A program made the position numbers and the translations under genes. A stretch of 64,000 nt of DNA from Cricetomys ansorgei. Taxonomy: Eukaryota > Chordata > Mammalia > Rodentia > Nesomyidae. The notes below the pieces were generated by a model. It was not told where the DNA came from, ran no database searches, and saw only the letters and a list, made by a program, of their open reading frames with translations. Location: NCBI GenBank assembly GCA_026225945.1, contig JAMJFZ010000770.1:4774001-4838000 (forward strand), given 5' to 3'. Below, piece by piece: positions 1-11,110 of the stretch. The first letter of the stretch is position 1, and the number at the start of each line of letters is the position of its first letter.

Positions 1-804
1 TAATAATGGGATTCATCTAAATAGAGCTGTATGTGCTTCTGTAGTGCTTGGTGCCAACACTGTCCCCTTGGACCTAATAATTCCTCAATGACACAGCTCC
101 TTCTCCTGCCTTGAGGACCCCAGGAAAGGCTGCATGCTCTCTCTGTGTCTTCTAGCCAGGGGTAATTATCAGGATGAGGATGTGTACCACGGTAAAGTGT
201 TCCCAGTTCACGGCTCCCGTTGCCTATTCTGGAGGCTTCCCAGCCATTTGTCTCATTTCAAATGCATGTGGTTTTCATCTGTAACATCTTGATTGTCCCA
301 TCAATCTCCTTTAAGCTTCATGAAAAATACAGAGGGCTGGATCCCAAATAGTCACCAAGTTGTAATTTCACATTCAGGGGACTGATTGCCGTAGATGTGA
401 AGAGACTAATGTTCCCCATTTGGCAACTGGCTTTCCAACAATGTCAGAAGGGCTGTTGCATTCTGAATTACCAACCTGTTGGCAGGGCTGCAGCCCTCTT
501 TTGCCTCTAATACATCTATGTCTTTGGCTGATTCTTCATCTCCAAGTCCTTTCTCTTCTTCCAAGTGGTTGCTCTGCAGCAGTACCTTGAGGAGTGGTCG
601 GGAGATAGCTTTTGCTAGAGCAGCAAGACTCTTGGTACTTCTATTTGCCCATAGTCCGAGGACCCTGTCTGCATTCTGTGCTCACCCAGAAAAAGCAGGG
701 TTTGTTGTATCAACATGCATACATCATCCTCGACGGTTCTGAGTTTTAGGCTTAATTCACTGTTGTGGCCATTAGCTACATGTTATTTGTATTTTAATGA
801 AATG
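1..804. other. unique non-coding sequence
   Basis: No gene or repeat was recognised here. The only open frame of note (479-742, 87 codons) is serine-rich low-information sequence without a domain and is treated as chance. Confidence 0.5.
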
Positions 805-1180
805 ACAACGTGAGAGTCAGAGGAGATGTGCTTGCCATGCAAGCATGAAGACCCAAGTTTGATCTGCAGAAGTGATGTTCAAAGCCACATCTGGTGATGT
901 GTCTTTATAATCTCAGATCTTGGGAGGTGGAGACAAACCAGTCCTTAGGGCTCACCCAGTTTAATGCGATGAGCACCAGGCATATGAGAGACCTATGTCA
1001 AAAACAAGCAATCAAGTAAACAAACAAACAAAAAATCCTAGGTTATCTATCACTCTTAAGGAATAACCGTAAAGATACATATGCACATGCTCCTGTGGCA
1101 CGTGCACCTTCATACACATGATGAATGGGTGTGCTTGTGCGTGCATGTGCACACACACAGACACAGACACATACACAGAG
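805..1180 (+). repeat. B4-type SINE
   Basis: Old, diverged B4/RSINE1-like element in forward orientation. A tRNA/ID-like head (about 831-860) is followed by a B1-like body with the words 'tctcagatcttgggaggtgg' near 912 and 'gagagacctatgtcaaaaa' near 986, then a CA-rich tail ending near 1180. This head-body-tail order is the known B4 structure. RNA polymerase III origin is family knowledge; the boxes are too decayed to call an active promoter. Confidence 0.7.
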
Positions 1181-2274
1181 GAGTTACAAGTTCTGTTTGT
1201 CTCTTTAACTAGTTATTTTTCAAGTACTCAATAGGTAAGTGTGATTGCCTTTTGGGGAAATTTCCTATTAATGGAGAAAAGTATCCTAACTGGGAATCAG
1301 AAGGAAGAGAAAGGAACATTCATAGTGTCATAGACCACCAAGGGCCCAGTGTGCTTCTCTTAACTTGTCGCCTGTGTTTCCTCTCCCACGGCCAATCCAC
1401 CTTTAGACCGGAAGAAGTAGATCGTTTCCTGATCTTGCATCAGAACCCAATGAGAAGGGGGAGGGCAGAGTCCATCTTAGAGAATGTCATTGAGTAGTTT
1501 CTTCCTAATTTGCACCCTACCTTTTGACAGCGTACAGATGTTTTCACCCACTGGTAACTACCTTGGGGTGAGAAAGTCTGGGTGGAAGAATTCTGTGGTA
1601 GAATTTAGAAGTATCGAAGCATATTGCCAGAGAGGTCAGCACCGGTGAACACATTTAAGTAATACTATCAAACCTGCACTTTAATATTTAATATTCAGCC
1701 TGTGGATCATCCTGGTGGATAAATCTACTACGCATAGAGTGGACTAGTCACTGAGCTCCAAAAGACGTGGACCAGACATGACTGGGAGGACAGAGTTGCT
1801 TTGGATAGCCTTGGGCTGAGGTTTGCTGCTGTTTCATTGCTAAATGTCAATAGATTACTCAGTGGTGATAAATCCAAAGAGGCAAATGTGGCTGCATGAA
1901 TATTGCAGGAGGCTTGTGGATCTCTCAGGGCCCCTCCAGACCTACTTTTGAGGCGACTCATTAAGTCTGTTTGCAGAGTTGAGTTCACATCCTCGGACAA
2001 GGCTTCTTAATTTTCTTTACTTGAGAAGGGAGGAAAAGCAGGGACCGGCATTATCTGACTGGGTAGATTGCTGGAATGAAGGAAGACCCCCACCTGCCTG
2101 AAGATCTCTAAGACAGAGGGACAGAACCCAGGTCATGCAGGAGTGTGGCAGAGAATGGCTAGATTCTTCCAGAGGCTAGAATCCCAGAACAAGAAGATAA
2201 TTTCCCCCAAATATCATGGTAGTGGAGTTCACAGAGTCAGCCTGAGAATCTCAACCTCTAATGGTGGTCATTTT
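1181..2274. other. unique non-coding sequence
   Basis: About 1.1 kb with no gene or repeat recognised. Both strands carry only short open frames (81 and 90 codons) with no domain. Confidence 0.45.
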
Positions 2275-2311
2275 TGTGTCCGTGTGTCCGTGTGTGTGTG
2301 TCCGTGTGTCC
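2275..2311. repeat. TGTGTCCG-type simple repeat
   Basis: Imperfect TG-rich tandem tract made of TGTGTCCG and TG units. Confidence 0.8.
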
Positions 2312-3322
2312 TTTGGCCTTTTCTCCTCTCTATGTCAATTGATCCCATAAGAATTAGAGTTTTTTCAGTGTTGTTACCAAGAAAACTCTTGAGGATTTAC
2401 AATACTCTCAGTGTATCTTAGGAATAATGTAAGCACGACTTACATTTTTTGCAGCCATTTGAATAAAGCCTTCCAGAAGCACCTTCTAGGAGTTCCCCAG
2501 AGTTATTTCTTTGGTCCTCCAGATCTTGGTTCATAGGACATGTTGTCTAGAGAGCAACATATAGCAGGGATAGCAATGAAGATGGGGTTGAAGGGAGAGA
2601 AAGGTGGAGCCCAGCCTGCTGGACTTGTATCCCACTCTGCAAGCCACCCCCAGCAGCTGAGTCAGTCCCTGAGTCACCAATGAGCAATCCTCACACCCCC
2701 AGAGCATCATCCCACTCAGTCCTCACAGTCACCAGGTGTGGCTCTGAGACCCTCACAGTGACTCTGTGGGAATGTCAATGAGGCTGCCCTGGCATGGAGG
2801 AGACTGTTGAGGAGAGAGCAGCCCCAGTGCTATTGAGCCCAGTTCAAAAAAGGGTTGTAATGACAGGAATGCGGGGGAAGGAACTTGTTGAGGCTCAGCA
2901 GTGGGGTAGGGATTAGAGTCTTGATGTGGTCTTTTCTAGATCGCAGTACATTTCTTTTGTATGTGTATACATGCAAATGTATGTGCATCTGTAGCAGGAT
3001 GCTTTGCCAAGAAATTTTCCGTCCTGTGCATTGGATTGGATGCTGCTTGGACTTGTGGAAAGGAGGCAGTGGCAGTTGGCAGTGACAGCTGGCGAGGTGG
3101 TTATATAGATGAGAGTTCAGTTCCCTTTGAACTCCTGTTCTCCAAGCTTAAGACAGATAAAAACAGCCAAAAAGGCAGCAAATCTTTCTCTCTTTCTCTC
3201 TTTAAAGGGCATCTGCAGGAGTGGTGAAGATTTCTTTCTTTCCTGTCTCTTTTTAGAGCTAGTGGGAACCAGTTACAAGTTATGAATCAGTTATAGTTAG
3301 GAATCAGTCAGAATAGAAGTTG
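2312..3322. other. unique non-coding sequence
   Basis: No gene seen. A short CT-rich run lies at about 3184-3206. The segment at 3265-3310 repeats a GAATCAGT-type word and leads into a decayed tandem repeat. Confidence 0.45.
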
Positions 3323-3323
3323 G

Positions 3324-3415
3324 GGCAAGAGAACAGGCTTCAGGAGTTCAGTTACAAGCGGCACTCCAATGTGGGAAAGAGAGCAAGAGAACAACTTTCA
3401 GGGCAAGAGAACAGG
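3324..3415. repeat. decayed tandem repeat, 78-bp spacing
   Basis: The 14-mer GGCAAGAGAACAGG occurs at 3324-3337 and 3402-3415, each followed by similar sequence (TTCAGTTACAAG and TTCAATTACATG). A related word, GAGCAAGAGAACAA, lies between them near 3381. This suggests an old tandem duplication. Confidence 0.5.
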
Positions 3416-3430
3416 AGAATTCAATTACAT

Positions 3431-3665
3431 GCATCTTCATGTGTGCATAGGCCAGAGGATGCCCTCAGCTCACATTCCTCAGACACTGTTCAACTTATTT
3501 TTTGAGAAAGTGTCTCTGACTAGACTGGAACTTTCTAAGTAGGCAAAGAAAGCAAGCCCCAGGGATCTGCCTGTCTCTGTGTCCCTAGAGCTAGCCACCG
3601 ATTGAGCTCAGGTCCTCATGCCTGTAAGGCAAGTGCTTTACTGTCTGATCTATCTCCACAGCCCC
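3431..3665 (-). repeat. B4-type SINE
   Basis: Reverse-orientation B4/RSINE1. Reading forward it shows the reversed tail (GTGTGCATAGGCCAGAGG), the reversed B1-like body ('gagaaagtgtctctgact' near 3504) and the reversed tRNA-like head ending in 'gatctatctccacagcccc' at 3665. All three parts are in the expected order. Confidence 0.85.
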
Positions 3666-4450
3666 TTGGAGCATTAACAGAAATGGTCCTGATTTCTAGA
3701 TAGGTTTCTGGGGGTAAAATTAGAACTTGTAAGCACTGCCTGCTAGATGGGCTGTGTTGAGCCATCTATGCATTGTTCTTGCATGGTGGGATAAAGATAT
3801 GCATGAGATCTTCCAGCCTACGCATATCTTCTTGCTTGGGTGTGAATACCTGTACGTCCCTATACAGCCCACCTTCAAGGCGCAACAGCTAGAGGTATCA
3901 GCTGCAGGCATCATATAGCAGATGCATTTGTTTCTTTAACAAAAATGAATAATTGCCTTTCATGACATTTATTCTTGTGTTTATTATATGCCATCTTCCA
4001 GGTGCCTTTGTATTCAGGCCCGTGTGGTGGGCACATACAACAGTCTGCATATGGCTAACTTGAAGATTAAAGCTCCTGGAAGCTAACAATAGCAAGTTTT
4101 CCCAAACATGGATCTTAGACCCTACAAGTTGGAAAGGCTACCTTCCCATCTAAGAGATGTGCTCCCAAGATGCCATTGGCCCTTAGTCTGAACTGAAACC
4201 AGGGAAACTAAAGCTGTGTCTTTCTTCTAAGCTTAGCTAACAATTTTTTGATTCCTAATGTGAAAGAACTGTTGGACTCTTATGGAGAAAGAGGATGAGG
4301 AAGAGAGGAACTGACTTTATTTTCCAGCCCCAGGCCTCCTGTGAACTCACTCATGGCTTTGAAAACCACTTACTGGCTCCCAGAGTCTTTACATCTACTG
4401 TAGGGATGGGCCCCACATCACCCTTTTCCCATCAGTGGGAGGATAAGGGG
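3666..4450. other. unique non-coding sequence
   Basis: Nothing recognisable. Two overlapping reverse open frames of 64-65 codons have no family features. Confidence 0.45.
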
Positions 4451-4782
4451 TGTTGGTTCAGTGAGGCTGCTGTAGCAAAATACCACAGGCTGGGAAACTT
4501 ATGAACAATAGAAACGTATTACAGTTCTGGATGCTGGGAGTCCAAGGTCAAGGTTCTGGCAAGTTCCATTTCTGATAAGGCCTTTTCTTTCTGATTTGTA
4601 GATGATATCTTGTTTTGTAGTCAGGGTAAAAGAGGTCAAGGTCAACCTTTAGGGCCTTGCCCACTCTTGGGAGCTCTGAACCTTTGGCCCAATCACCTCC
4701 ACAAAGTCTTGTCTCCTAATGCAATCACACATTAGATTTCAACATATAAATCGGGGGCACACACACATTCAGACCATAAAAG
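4451..4782 (-). mobile_element. ERVL-MaLR LTR, MLT1-like
   Basis: Solo LTR fragment in reverse orientation. It begins with 'gaggctgctgtagcaaaata' and continues with 'ccacaggctgggaaactta' and 'cagttctggatgctgggagt', the reversed 3' half of MLT1-type LTRs. It ends with 'atttcaacatataaatcggg' and 'cacattcagaccataaa', the reversed LTR start. No internal viral coding sequence is next to it. The exact subfamily is not decided. Confidence 0.7.
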
Positions 4783-6321
4783 GGAGCATTTCAGGACTGT
4801 ATTAAGTAAGTGAGTGCAGAATGAAGGAATTCTGGTAGCAGTAAGCTACAATCTTTTACCCTCAATTTAGGGAAAGAGAAAGGATGGATAGAAAGATATT
4901 TTCACCGCTTTTGCAAGTGGCCTTGATATAGAATGAGAGAAAGCTAGAAATCTTCACAGCCTCTTTTAGGCAGTCCTAAAAGGAGAGGACCAGTTGACAG
5001 TGAGTCAGACTAGTATCTCTGCTCATGGTCTGAAAACTCAATTTCTCCAACCTTTGTTCATTTAAGAATTAACACACTAACGATGATAACCCAACCAATG
5101 AATCACCAGCCAACACCCACCCAGACTCTAGGGGCTTCAGACCACTTATACCCTAAGGCAAAAGTTCCCATAAACCCATGCAACACACAATCTCCCAAAA
5201 CAAACTATAGGTGCCAGAATGACTGCACCTAATCAAATTATAGCCACCTGCAACAAGCATTCCAAATCCAGCTCATAAACAACTACAGCACAGCTGGGGT
5301 GGAATGCAAACCTAATCCAAACACCTTTTCGTTTTTAAAGAAATTTAATTAACAAAAACTTCTTCCAAGTGTTCCACTACAGAATTCATTTTCTAAAGCC
5401 AATGTCATTTAATGTTTTGAAAAGATTTCCTGGTTTTACTATTATCTTCAAGGAATCTAGCGTCAGATTTTATTTTAGCTTTGTGGACAGAAAATGGGGG
5501 GAGGGATAGCTTTTGTCTGGAATTCTGCTGCTCTTTTGAGCACAGCCAGCAATGCAAAAATGTTCTCCAAAGAATAGTGGCTGTTAGTCCTCAGAACAGA
5601 GTGCTTACTTTTGTCTACTTGTGGCAGTTTCTGGAAGTCCTTGGGAAATTCCATGACGAATGGGTATGGCCCTGTTCTGTCAGATCCCAAATGGAATGTT
5701 CAGTATGTTCTTCCATATACTTATCTGCTAAGTGTATCACAGAGCTACGTTTCAGGAGCATGCTAAGGGTAGAGATAAAAAAGCCTCCTTCCTTACAGAC
5801 AAGTGCAGTCACCCCAAGGGGATGCCACGCTTGTGTTCACAGGGCTGTTGATTCCAAAGAGGTTCACTGAGCTTTTTAGGGCTGTCAGCCTCCAGATCTT
5901 CTTCCTCTGGTCCTTCACCTTTCTGGGACCTCTTGGATGTCCATTGAGCACGTGGCCAGCAGACAGGCACGATTGCATTGATCTGACCCGGAGTATGGAA
6001 GACAATGGCTATTTATTCCTCCCCTTTCTCCTCTCTTACCTTGTGTTCAGTACTTCTAAGAAGTGATGGTGGGTGCTTCTAGCTAGAGTCAAGGGCTTGG
6101 ACATGCCACTCCTGAAATCACACTGAAGGGTATGTTGCTCCCCTCAAAGCTTGGAAAAGACTCCAAACTCTATCCTTGTGATGCTTTCATTCATATTCGT
6201 GTACTGAAGACCCCATGAGATCCACAGTAGAGGGCATGTTTGTTCCAGTGGTTCCCAGCGAAACTACAGGTTACGTGCAGATGTGCGCCCATCTGAGCCG
6301 ATCTGTAAGCAAGCATGCACA
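4783..6321. other. unique non-coding sequence with an A/C-rich stretch
   Basis: No gene recognised. The part at about 5060-5335 is strikingly A/C-rich and poor in G, and may be a decayed unclassified repeat. The 129-codon open frame at 5481-5870 overlaps three reverse open frames and has no domain. Confidence 0.4.
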
Positions 6322-6440
6322 TTTTCAGGATCTTGTGACCTTGCACAAGCAATCTAACCACTACATGCGTCAGCTCTTTTGTCTGTAAAAGGGGTCATTA
6401 AAATGCGTCTGTGTTGTGGAAGCATGGTGAGGATGAGCTG
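6322..6440 (+). repeat. MIR SINE fragment
   Basis: The MIR core is visible as 'tcttgtgaccttgcacaagc' near 6333, followed by 'ctcttttgtctgtaaaaggg' near 6374. This matches the ancient mammalian MIR order: 'tgtgacctt' core, then the 'cctcatctgtaaaatggg' region. Confidence 0.65.
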
Positions 6441-6499
6441 TTTCCATCAAACTCAGTGTAGTTTCTGAACTATAGGAAGGTCTGTGTGTGTTAGCTGGT

Positions 6500-6500
<1 letters not shown>

Positions 6501-6550
<50 letters not shown>

Positions 6551-6551
6551 A
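6501..6551. repeat. (TAG)n microsatellite
   Basis: Perfect trinucleotide tract of about 17 copies, followed by imperfect TAG-like words to about 6572. Confidence 0.98.
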
Positions 6552-6639
6552 TAGCAGGTAGTATTTGATGAAGACTCTTATCAGCCTTCCCAGTGTATTT
6601 ACTGGGTTCTCTTCATGACGTGGCTTAGCAGTCCTGCTT

Positions 6640-6785
6640 TGGTTTATTTTAGCAACAGTCTTACGTTAAAGTTATGACTCCTTGCTTTCTAGAGGAGAAA
6701 GGGGAGGCACACCTGAGCTGGAGTCACACATCATATTTAGTATTCAGCCCCAGGATGCTGACTTGGAGCCCAAGATCTTCAACCT
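6640..6785 (-). repeat. MIR SINE fragment
   Basis: Reverse MIR. The reversed 'ttacagatgaggaaactgag' region reads 'ttctagaggagaaaggggag' and is followed by 'gagctggagtcacacatcat', the reversed core. Divergence is high, as expected for MIR. Confidence 0.5.
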
Positions 6786-6892
6786 TCTTTGCAGAGCTGT
6801 CTGTGAAGTAGCCCTTGACAACAGGACCCCAAGGTAGGGTCCTAGATGCAGCTCTGCCAGGAGGTACCTTCCACATGCTTTCTTCTGTTGTA

Positions 6893-7045
6893 GATAAGTG
6901 AGACCTGAGTTCAAATCCTAAGCTATCCTCCCTAGCTTCCCCACCCTATGCATAGAGCTATTAACTTTTTTGATCTTCAGTCTTCTCTGTTGTGAAACAA
7001 AGGCGGTTACATTCATTTAGCATGGCTACACTGACAAGGTAATGA
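6893..7045 (+). repeat. MIR SINE fragment
   Basis: Forward MIR-like order: 'gacctgagttcaaatcctaa', then 'gagctattaacttttttgat', then 'tcagtcttctctgttgtgaa'. A short insertion of C-rich sequence separates the first two parts. Confidence 0.55.
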
Positions 7046-7074
7046 TGCAGTACATTCAAGATTGAAGTGCAAGG

Positions 7075-7220
7075 GCTAGTATTTAATTGGTATACCATAA
7101 GTGCTTACAAACCATGACAACTTGTCAGGTTCATGCTAGGGTGATTTCTATGTATGATCTCGTGTCGTCCTTGCATTGCCACCAGACAAGTACTCCTCAT
7201 TTTTCAGATGGCCTATGGAA
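7075..7220 (-). repeat. MIR SINE fragment
   Basis: Reverse MIR 3' part. Key words are 'ataagtgcttaca' near 7096, 'ttctatgtatgatctcgtgt' near 7146 and 'cctcatttttcagatggcc' near 7195. These match the reversed 'tgcttactatgtgcc ... tttaatcctcacaac ... cattttacagatgag' order. Confidence 0.5.
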
Positions 7221-7953
7221 GTACCTTTGTGCATTTCCCTTTACAGTTCCATGCTAGGATCCAAGTAGCACCACTTTCCATGGTCAGCAGGGCCCTTTTG
7301 ATGGGCATTTTAATCATGTCTGTGCTTTCATTTGGGCTCAAGGACAGCCTTCCTCTCCCTAGACTTCTAGTTCTGTTTCATTAGGGGTGCTAACTCCATT
7401 TCAGATGGTAGTCCATGCCTGGCTGGGTCCGTTCCTTTATTTTAGCTGTCAAGGTGACTAGAAGAGACAGTTTTGCAAAATAGTGTAAGGAGGCACCCCA
7501 CCATTCTCTAGCTCAGTGGAGGGTTCCCATTGGATTCCAAGTTGGTGGGTGAGTACAGCAGGATGCAAGGCTCATCTGAATTCTCCAGAAAAATTCTGGA
7601 TAATAATTACAAAATGGGATGCCCTTCGGACTGAGGGACAAGAGCACAGCAAGTGACCAGAAGTACAGCCGTACAGTGCTTTAATAAGAAGGACAGAAGG
7701 AGAGCCCAAAGTTAGTAACCACATGCTTTTCCTACTAAATTGACTTTCAGAGCAAAGGGCGAGAGCTGAGAGAGAATTGATTTGGATGTGCTGAGCAGTC
7801 TGGTTGTTTTGCTTTCATGGTAGTGAAAGCATGCTTGACGGTGCATGACTACATTAGAAATTGCTCAGTGAAGTAGCCTCACCTGGAGCTGGCCTGCGTC
7901 TATGAAATAACAGACTCAGTAAGAAAAGCTATCATGGACTCCATACTTTCCTG
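7221..7953. other. unique non-coding sequence
   Basis: No gene or repeat recognised between the MIR cluster and the inverted duplication. Confidence 0.4.
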
Positions 7954-8054
7954 CTCCGCCTGTGCCAGGTGCTGGCTCTGCCTCTATGACTTGAAACTAT
8001 GGGTTTAGCATCTTCAAAAGAAGAGCCAAGCTGAAGACTCTGAAGGAGAGGTTC
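7954..8054. repeat. inverted duplication, left arm
   Basis: This 101-bp segment is the reverse complement of 8677-8777, with only four differences by eye. The outer 58 bases (7954-8011 against 8720-8777) are identical. Weaker similarity continues a little beyond the outer ends. The arm matches no repeat family known to me. Confidence 0.95.
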
Positions 8055-8676
8055 CACTGTGCTTCCTTCACATCCCCCCTTCGCCTACCTTGCCCCAGTG
8101 TCCAGGAAAACACGTTTGTCACGGATAATGGTAGTTCACATCCACTGTCAGCAGTGTATGAATGTGTCCAAGATTCCACAGGTCCATGTGTATGTCTGGG
8201 TATGGAGCCAGATGTCACCTGGAACATGGAGGAAGAGGTAGCTGAAATTAGAAACAGGGAGACAAGGATTCCTCCTCCGTTCATCAGGAATTATTTACTG
8301 ACTACTGACTGAATGGCACATGCTGTTTAAGGCATGAATATAGAGCTGTGATCACTGACTCATAAAATTTGAAGTTGGGAGCGGAACGTTGCAGATCATG
8401 GTGATCGAGTGTGAAAGACCTGTGGTGGTGACAGTGTCTCCCTTGCCATCCCCCTTGGCTCACCTCCAGTCTACCTGGGAAGGAGGAAAAACACTTTGTT
8501 CTTTGCCTCCCTCCAGTCCTATCGTCTGTGACAGGTTCTCCAGGACTTCTGTTTTGCCTTCGTCTGTTGGGCTGAGGGGTAGACACTGATATAAAGTCCC
8601 TACTTCATGCTTTTACTGGGATTTAGTTTCTGGGCAGAAGGAAGCTGATCCAGATCTTATAGATCCACTAGATCAG
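8055..8676. other. spacer between inverted-repeat arms
   Basis: The 622-bp spacer has no recognised gene or transposon. The word GAAGGAAGC occurs at 8638-8646 and, reversed, at 8061-8069, so the inverted homology may resume after a roughly 24-base insertion on the right side. Confidence 0.5.
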
Positions 8677-8777
8677 AAACCTCTCCGTCAGAGTCTTCAG
8701 CTTGGCTCTTCTTCTGATGATGCTAAACCCATAGTTTCAAGTCATAGAGGCAGAGCCAGCACCTGGCACAGGCGGAG
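8677..8777. repeat. inverted duplication, right arm
   Basis: Reverse-complement partner of 7954-8054 (about 96% identical). Together the arms could fold into a long stem if transcribed through. Confidence 0.95.
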
Positions 8778-8974
8778 GTAGAAAGTGGGGTCTGGTTCCG
8801 AGTGCTAGCCTTTCAACAGGCCTTATAGTGGGCATGGCTGATGGGAGTGAGGTGCAGCTGGATAAAGACTTTGGGGTCATGTCCTAGCTCCCCCATAAAG
8901 AAAACAAGAACCCCAAACAGCCATTGCATCATCACCCATTAAATTCCTAAGTCAACACTTATTTCCTAAATACA

Positions 8975-9125
8975 GAAGTCAGAAAGTATGGATTCTGGAT
9001 TATCTGGTCTCAGATCCTACCAGTTTTATTTTCTATCTGTGCAACTTTGAGCAAGTCCCTTCATTATCTTCCATGCCTCAGTTTCCTCATTTGTAAAGTG
9101 GAAATATTAGCTGCCATATAAAGGG
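8975..9125 (+). repeat. MIR SINE
   Basis: Well-preserved forward MIR: 'tgtgcaactttgagcaagtc' near 9038, 'catgcctcagtttcctcatt' near 9073, then 'gtaaagtggaaatattagct'. This is one of the clearest MIR copies in the window. Confidence 0.85.
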
Positions 9126-9684
9126 AGGGTGCTGTGACTGAGAGGCACATACATGTCCTTGCTCTCAGTGGCTTCTTGCCCGCTGATTCCGTTATACCCT
9201 CTGTCTGCTGGCTGCCCTTTGCCCGTGCCACAGTCCACAGGCTGCGAACCACTGCTTCAGTGGAATGCCAGCTGTAGTGTGTTTAGAGGATCTCCATCTT
9301 AAGAAGCCCACAGTCCAAATGAAGAGCAAGGCCTCGATCTCACAGCCAAGATCCGAACCATGGATAACTCCCCTCCTCTCTCTGAGTTTCTGCCATATGA
9401 GGGAGGCAGCTCAATAAAAGGGGGTGGCTAACAAGCAAGCAACTTAGTGTGGAGCAAACAGCTCTGAACACTCAATGGGCTGCCTTAATCAGATCCTAAG
9501 CTACAGTCTTCTCTCCTCTCATTCACAAACAGCCCACATGGATGATGGGATATGCCCAATGTCATGTCACACAGCTACTCGATGGAAAAGATACAGGTGA
9601 ACTCTAGTGTCCACCAGTTTTCTAAAAACAGCAACATTATTTTCAAAATAATTTTTGCTAATTTTCAAAATACATAGGGATCGT
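9126..9684. other. unique non-coding sequence
   Basis: Nothing recognisable; only short open frames. Confidence 0.4.
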
Positions 9685-9800
9685 GCTCCGGCCACTATGC
9701 TAAGTGTCCTTGCATATTGTAGCCCACTTAACTCGATGTGCCTATGAGATAACTATCCTTAGCGTTTCATCCTATAGATGGATTGAGAAGGTCAAGAAAT
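9685..9800 (-). repeat. MIR SINE fragment
   Basis: Reverse MIR 3' part: 'cactatgctaagtgtccttg' near 9695, 'cctatgagataactatcctt' near 9741, then 'atcctatagatggattgaga'. The order matches the reversed MIR tail. Confidence 0.6.
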
Positions 9801-9879
9801 ACACAGCCCGGTAGCTTTGTGATATAAGTGTGTCATCCCAGGACTCTGCTGTGTGCAGCAGTCAAGGTCTTCTGCTCTT

Positions 9880-10070
9880 TTAGGGTGAGCCCTGACCCCT
9901 GGCCATTCCCTGTGGGCCCCCGGGGGCTGCTAATAGTATGAGGGGTCAGCTCGAGCTCACCCCCAGGCCTGGACTCACATGTCGCTGAGACCGCTGCCAC
10001 CCGAATGTTTCCCCTAAGAAAAACATGAAAGGCACTGTTATCAGAGGCCAGAGCTGCCTGCAAACTACAG
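9880..10070. other. GC-rich palindromic patch
   Basis: GC-rich stretch with a perfect 12-bp palindrome, GCCCCCGGGGGC, at 9916-9927, and a 22-bp palindrome at 9942-9963 broken only by one C:C pair (core AGCTCGAGCT). It matches no repeat family that I know. No coding frame or splice pattern supports an exon. Confidence 0.7.
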
Positions 10071-10780
10071 AGGGGACATGAGGCAAATTCATTTCCCTCC
10101 TGTCAACAGAGACTCAACAAGGCTGTCATCAGAAGCTAATGTGTGTGCCTGTGATCGCACCCATCGTGAGGGGGGCACGTAAGGGAAGGGGTTCTCCACA
10201 CCTGGAGGAGCAAAGCAGTGCCCATCGCTGGCAGGTGCCACTCATCGGGCCAGCACGAGTTGGTTTCTAATAAAATTATGTACATATTGCCAAAAGGCTG
10301 TGGGAAGGACAGAAGCTTGAGAGTCAGTGCCTCCCTTGGCCTCAGAAAGCGTCCATCTTGAGGAAAAACCTTGTTTCTTCATACACTGGCTATTTCCCTC
10401 ATGGCCTCTCCTACAGGCTTGGTGCTTTATGGTTCCTGGGCCTGCATACCGAGACTGGGGTGACTGTGCCCATATGGTCCCCAGACTGCTCCAGCTGAGC
10501 AGTCACTCCAGGTCCCAGGTCACGGAAGGCCCAGACAGGGCACAGGCTTGCTTTCTCAACAGTCGGTAACAAGAGTAGTACTCACTGCTGTCATACTGTC
10601 AGGATCCAGACACTTTCCTGAAAATTACAATCCGTGGAGTCACACATACACTAAGCTGTGCTCGATCCTGATTCTAAAGTCCGTCTTCTAAAATCTTCCC
10701 AGTTATCCCACCTAGATGAGGTTACACAGCTCCACCCTGGACCACAGAGGGAGGGATGAGAGAAGAGGAAATGACAAGGT
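10071..10780. other. unique non-coding sequence
   Basis: No repeat seen. An 80-codon frame at 10327-10569 has no domain and is not called a gene. Confidence 0.4.
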
Positions 10781-10980
10781 CTCGGGTAGCCTAGGTTGTT
10801 CACAAACCTCCTCTGCAGCTGGAGATGGCCTTGAACTCCTGCTCCTCCTGACTCTACCTCTGGAGTGCTAGGATTTCAGGCAGGTGCCACCTTTCCAAGC
10901 TTCTGCACTTCTGAGAACTGAATCTAGCTAGGGCTGCGTGCACACTAGGCAAGAGCTCTACCATCTAAGCTACAGCCCAA
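10781..10980 (-). repeat. ID-B1 composite SINE
   Basis: Reading forward, a reversed B1-like body ('gatggccttgaactcctgct' near 10825, 'gtgctaggatttcaggcagg' near 10865) is followed by a reversed ID-like head ('ctaggcaagagctctaccat' near 10946, then 'ctaagctacagccc'). This body-then-head order in reverse is the ID-B1 fusion SINE of rodents. Confidence 0.8.
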
Positions 10981-10984
10981 GTCC

Positions 10985-11110
10985 CGTTCACATTTTATTC
11001 ATATTTTTATCAATGTCTTCTTGCCAGATACTGTTCTAGGCAGTGAGGATATTGTGTGGGACACAGATCTCACATAAAGGTACCAATAGGACAATTTCAA
11101 AAAATTACCA
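10985..11110 (-). repeat. L2 LINE 3'-end fragment
   Basis: The reversed L2 terminus is visible as 'tcttgccagatactgttcta' near 11019, followed by 'ggcagtgaggatattgtgtg'. This corresponds to the reversed end of L2 around the 'tgcctggcac' word. It is short and diverged. Confidence 0.5.

Noticed and set aside
5481..5870. 129-codon forward frame
   Set aside because: Overlapped by three reverse-strand frames and without any recognisable domain. In a rodent genome an isolated 129-codon frame is expected by chance.
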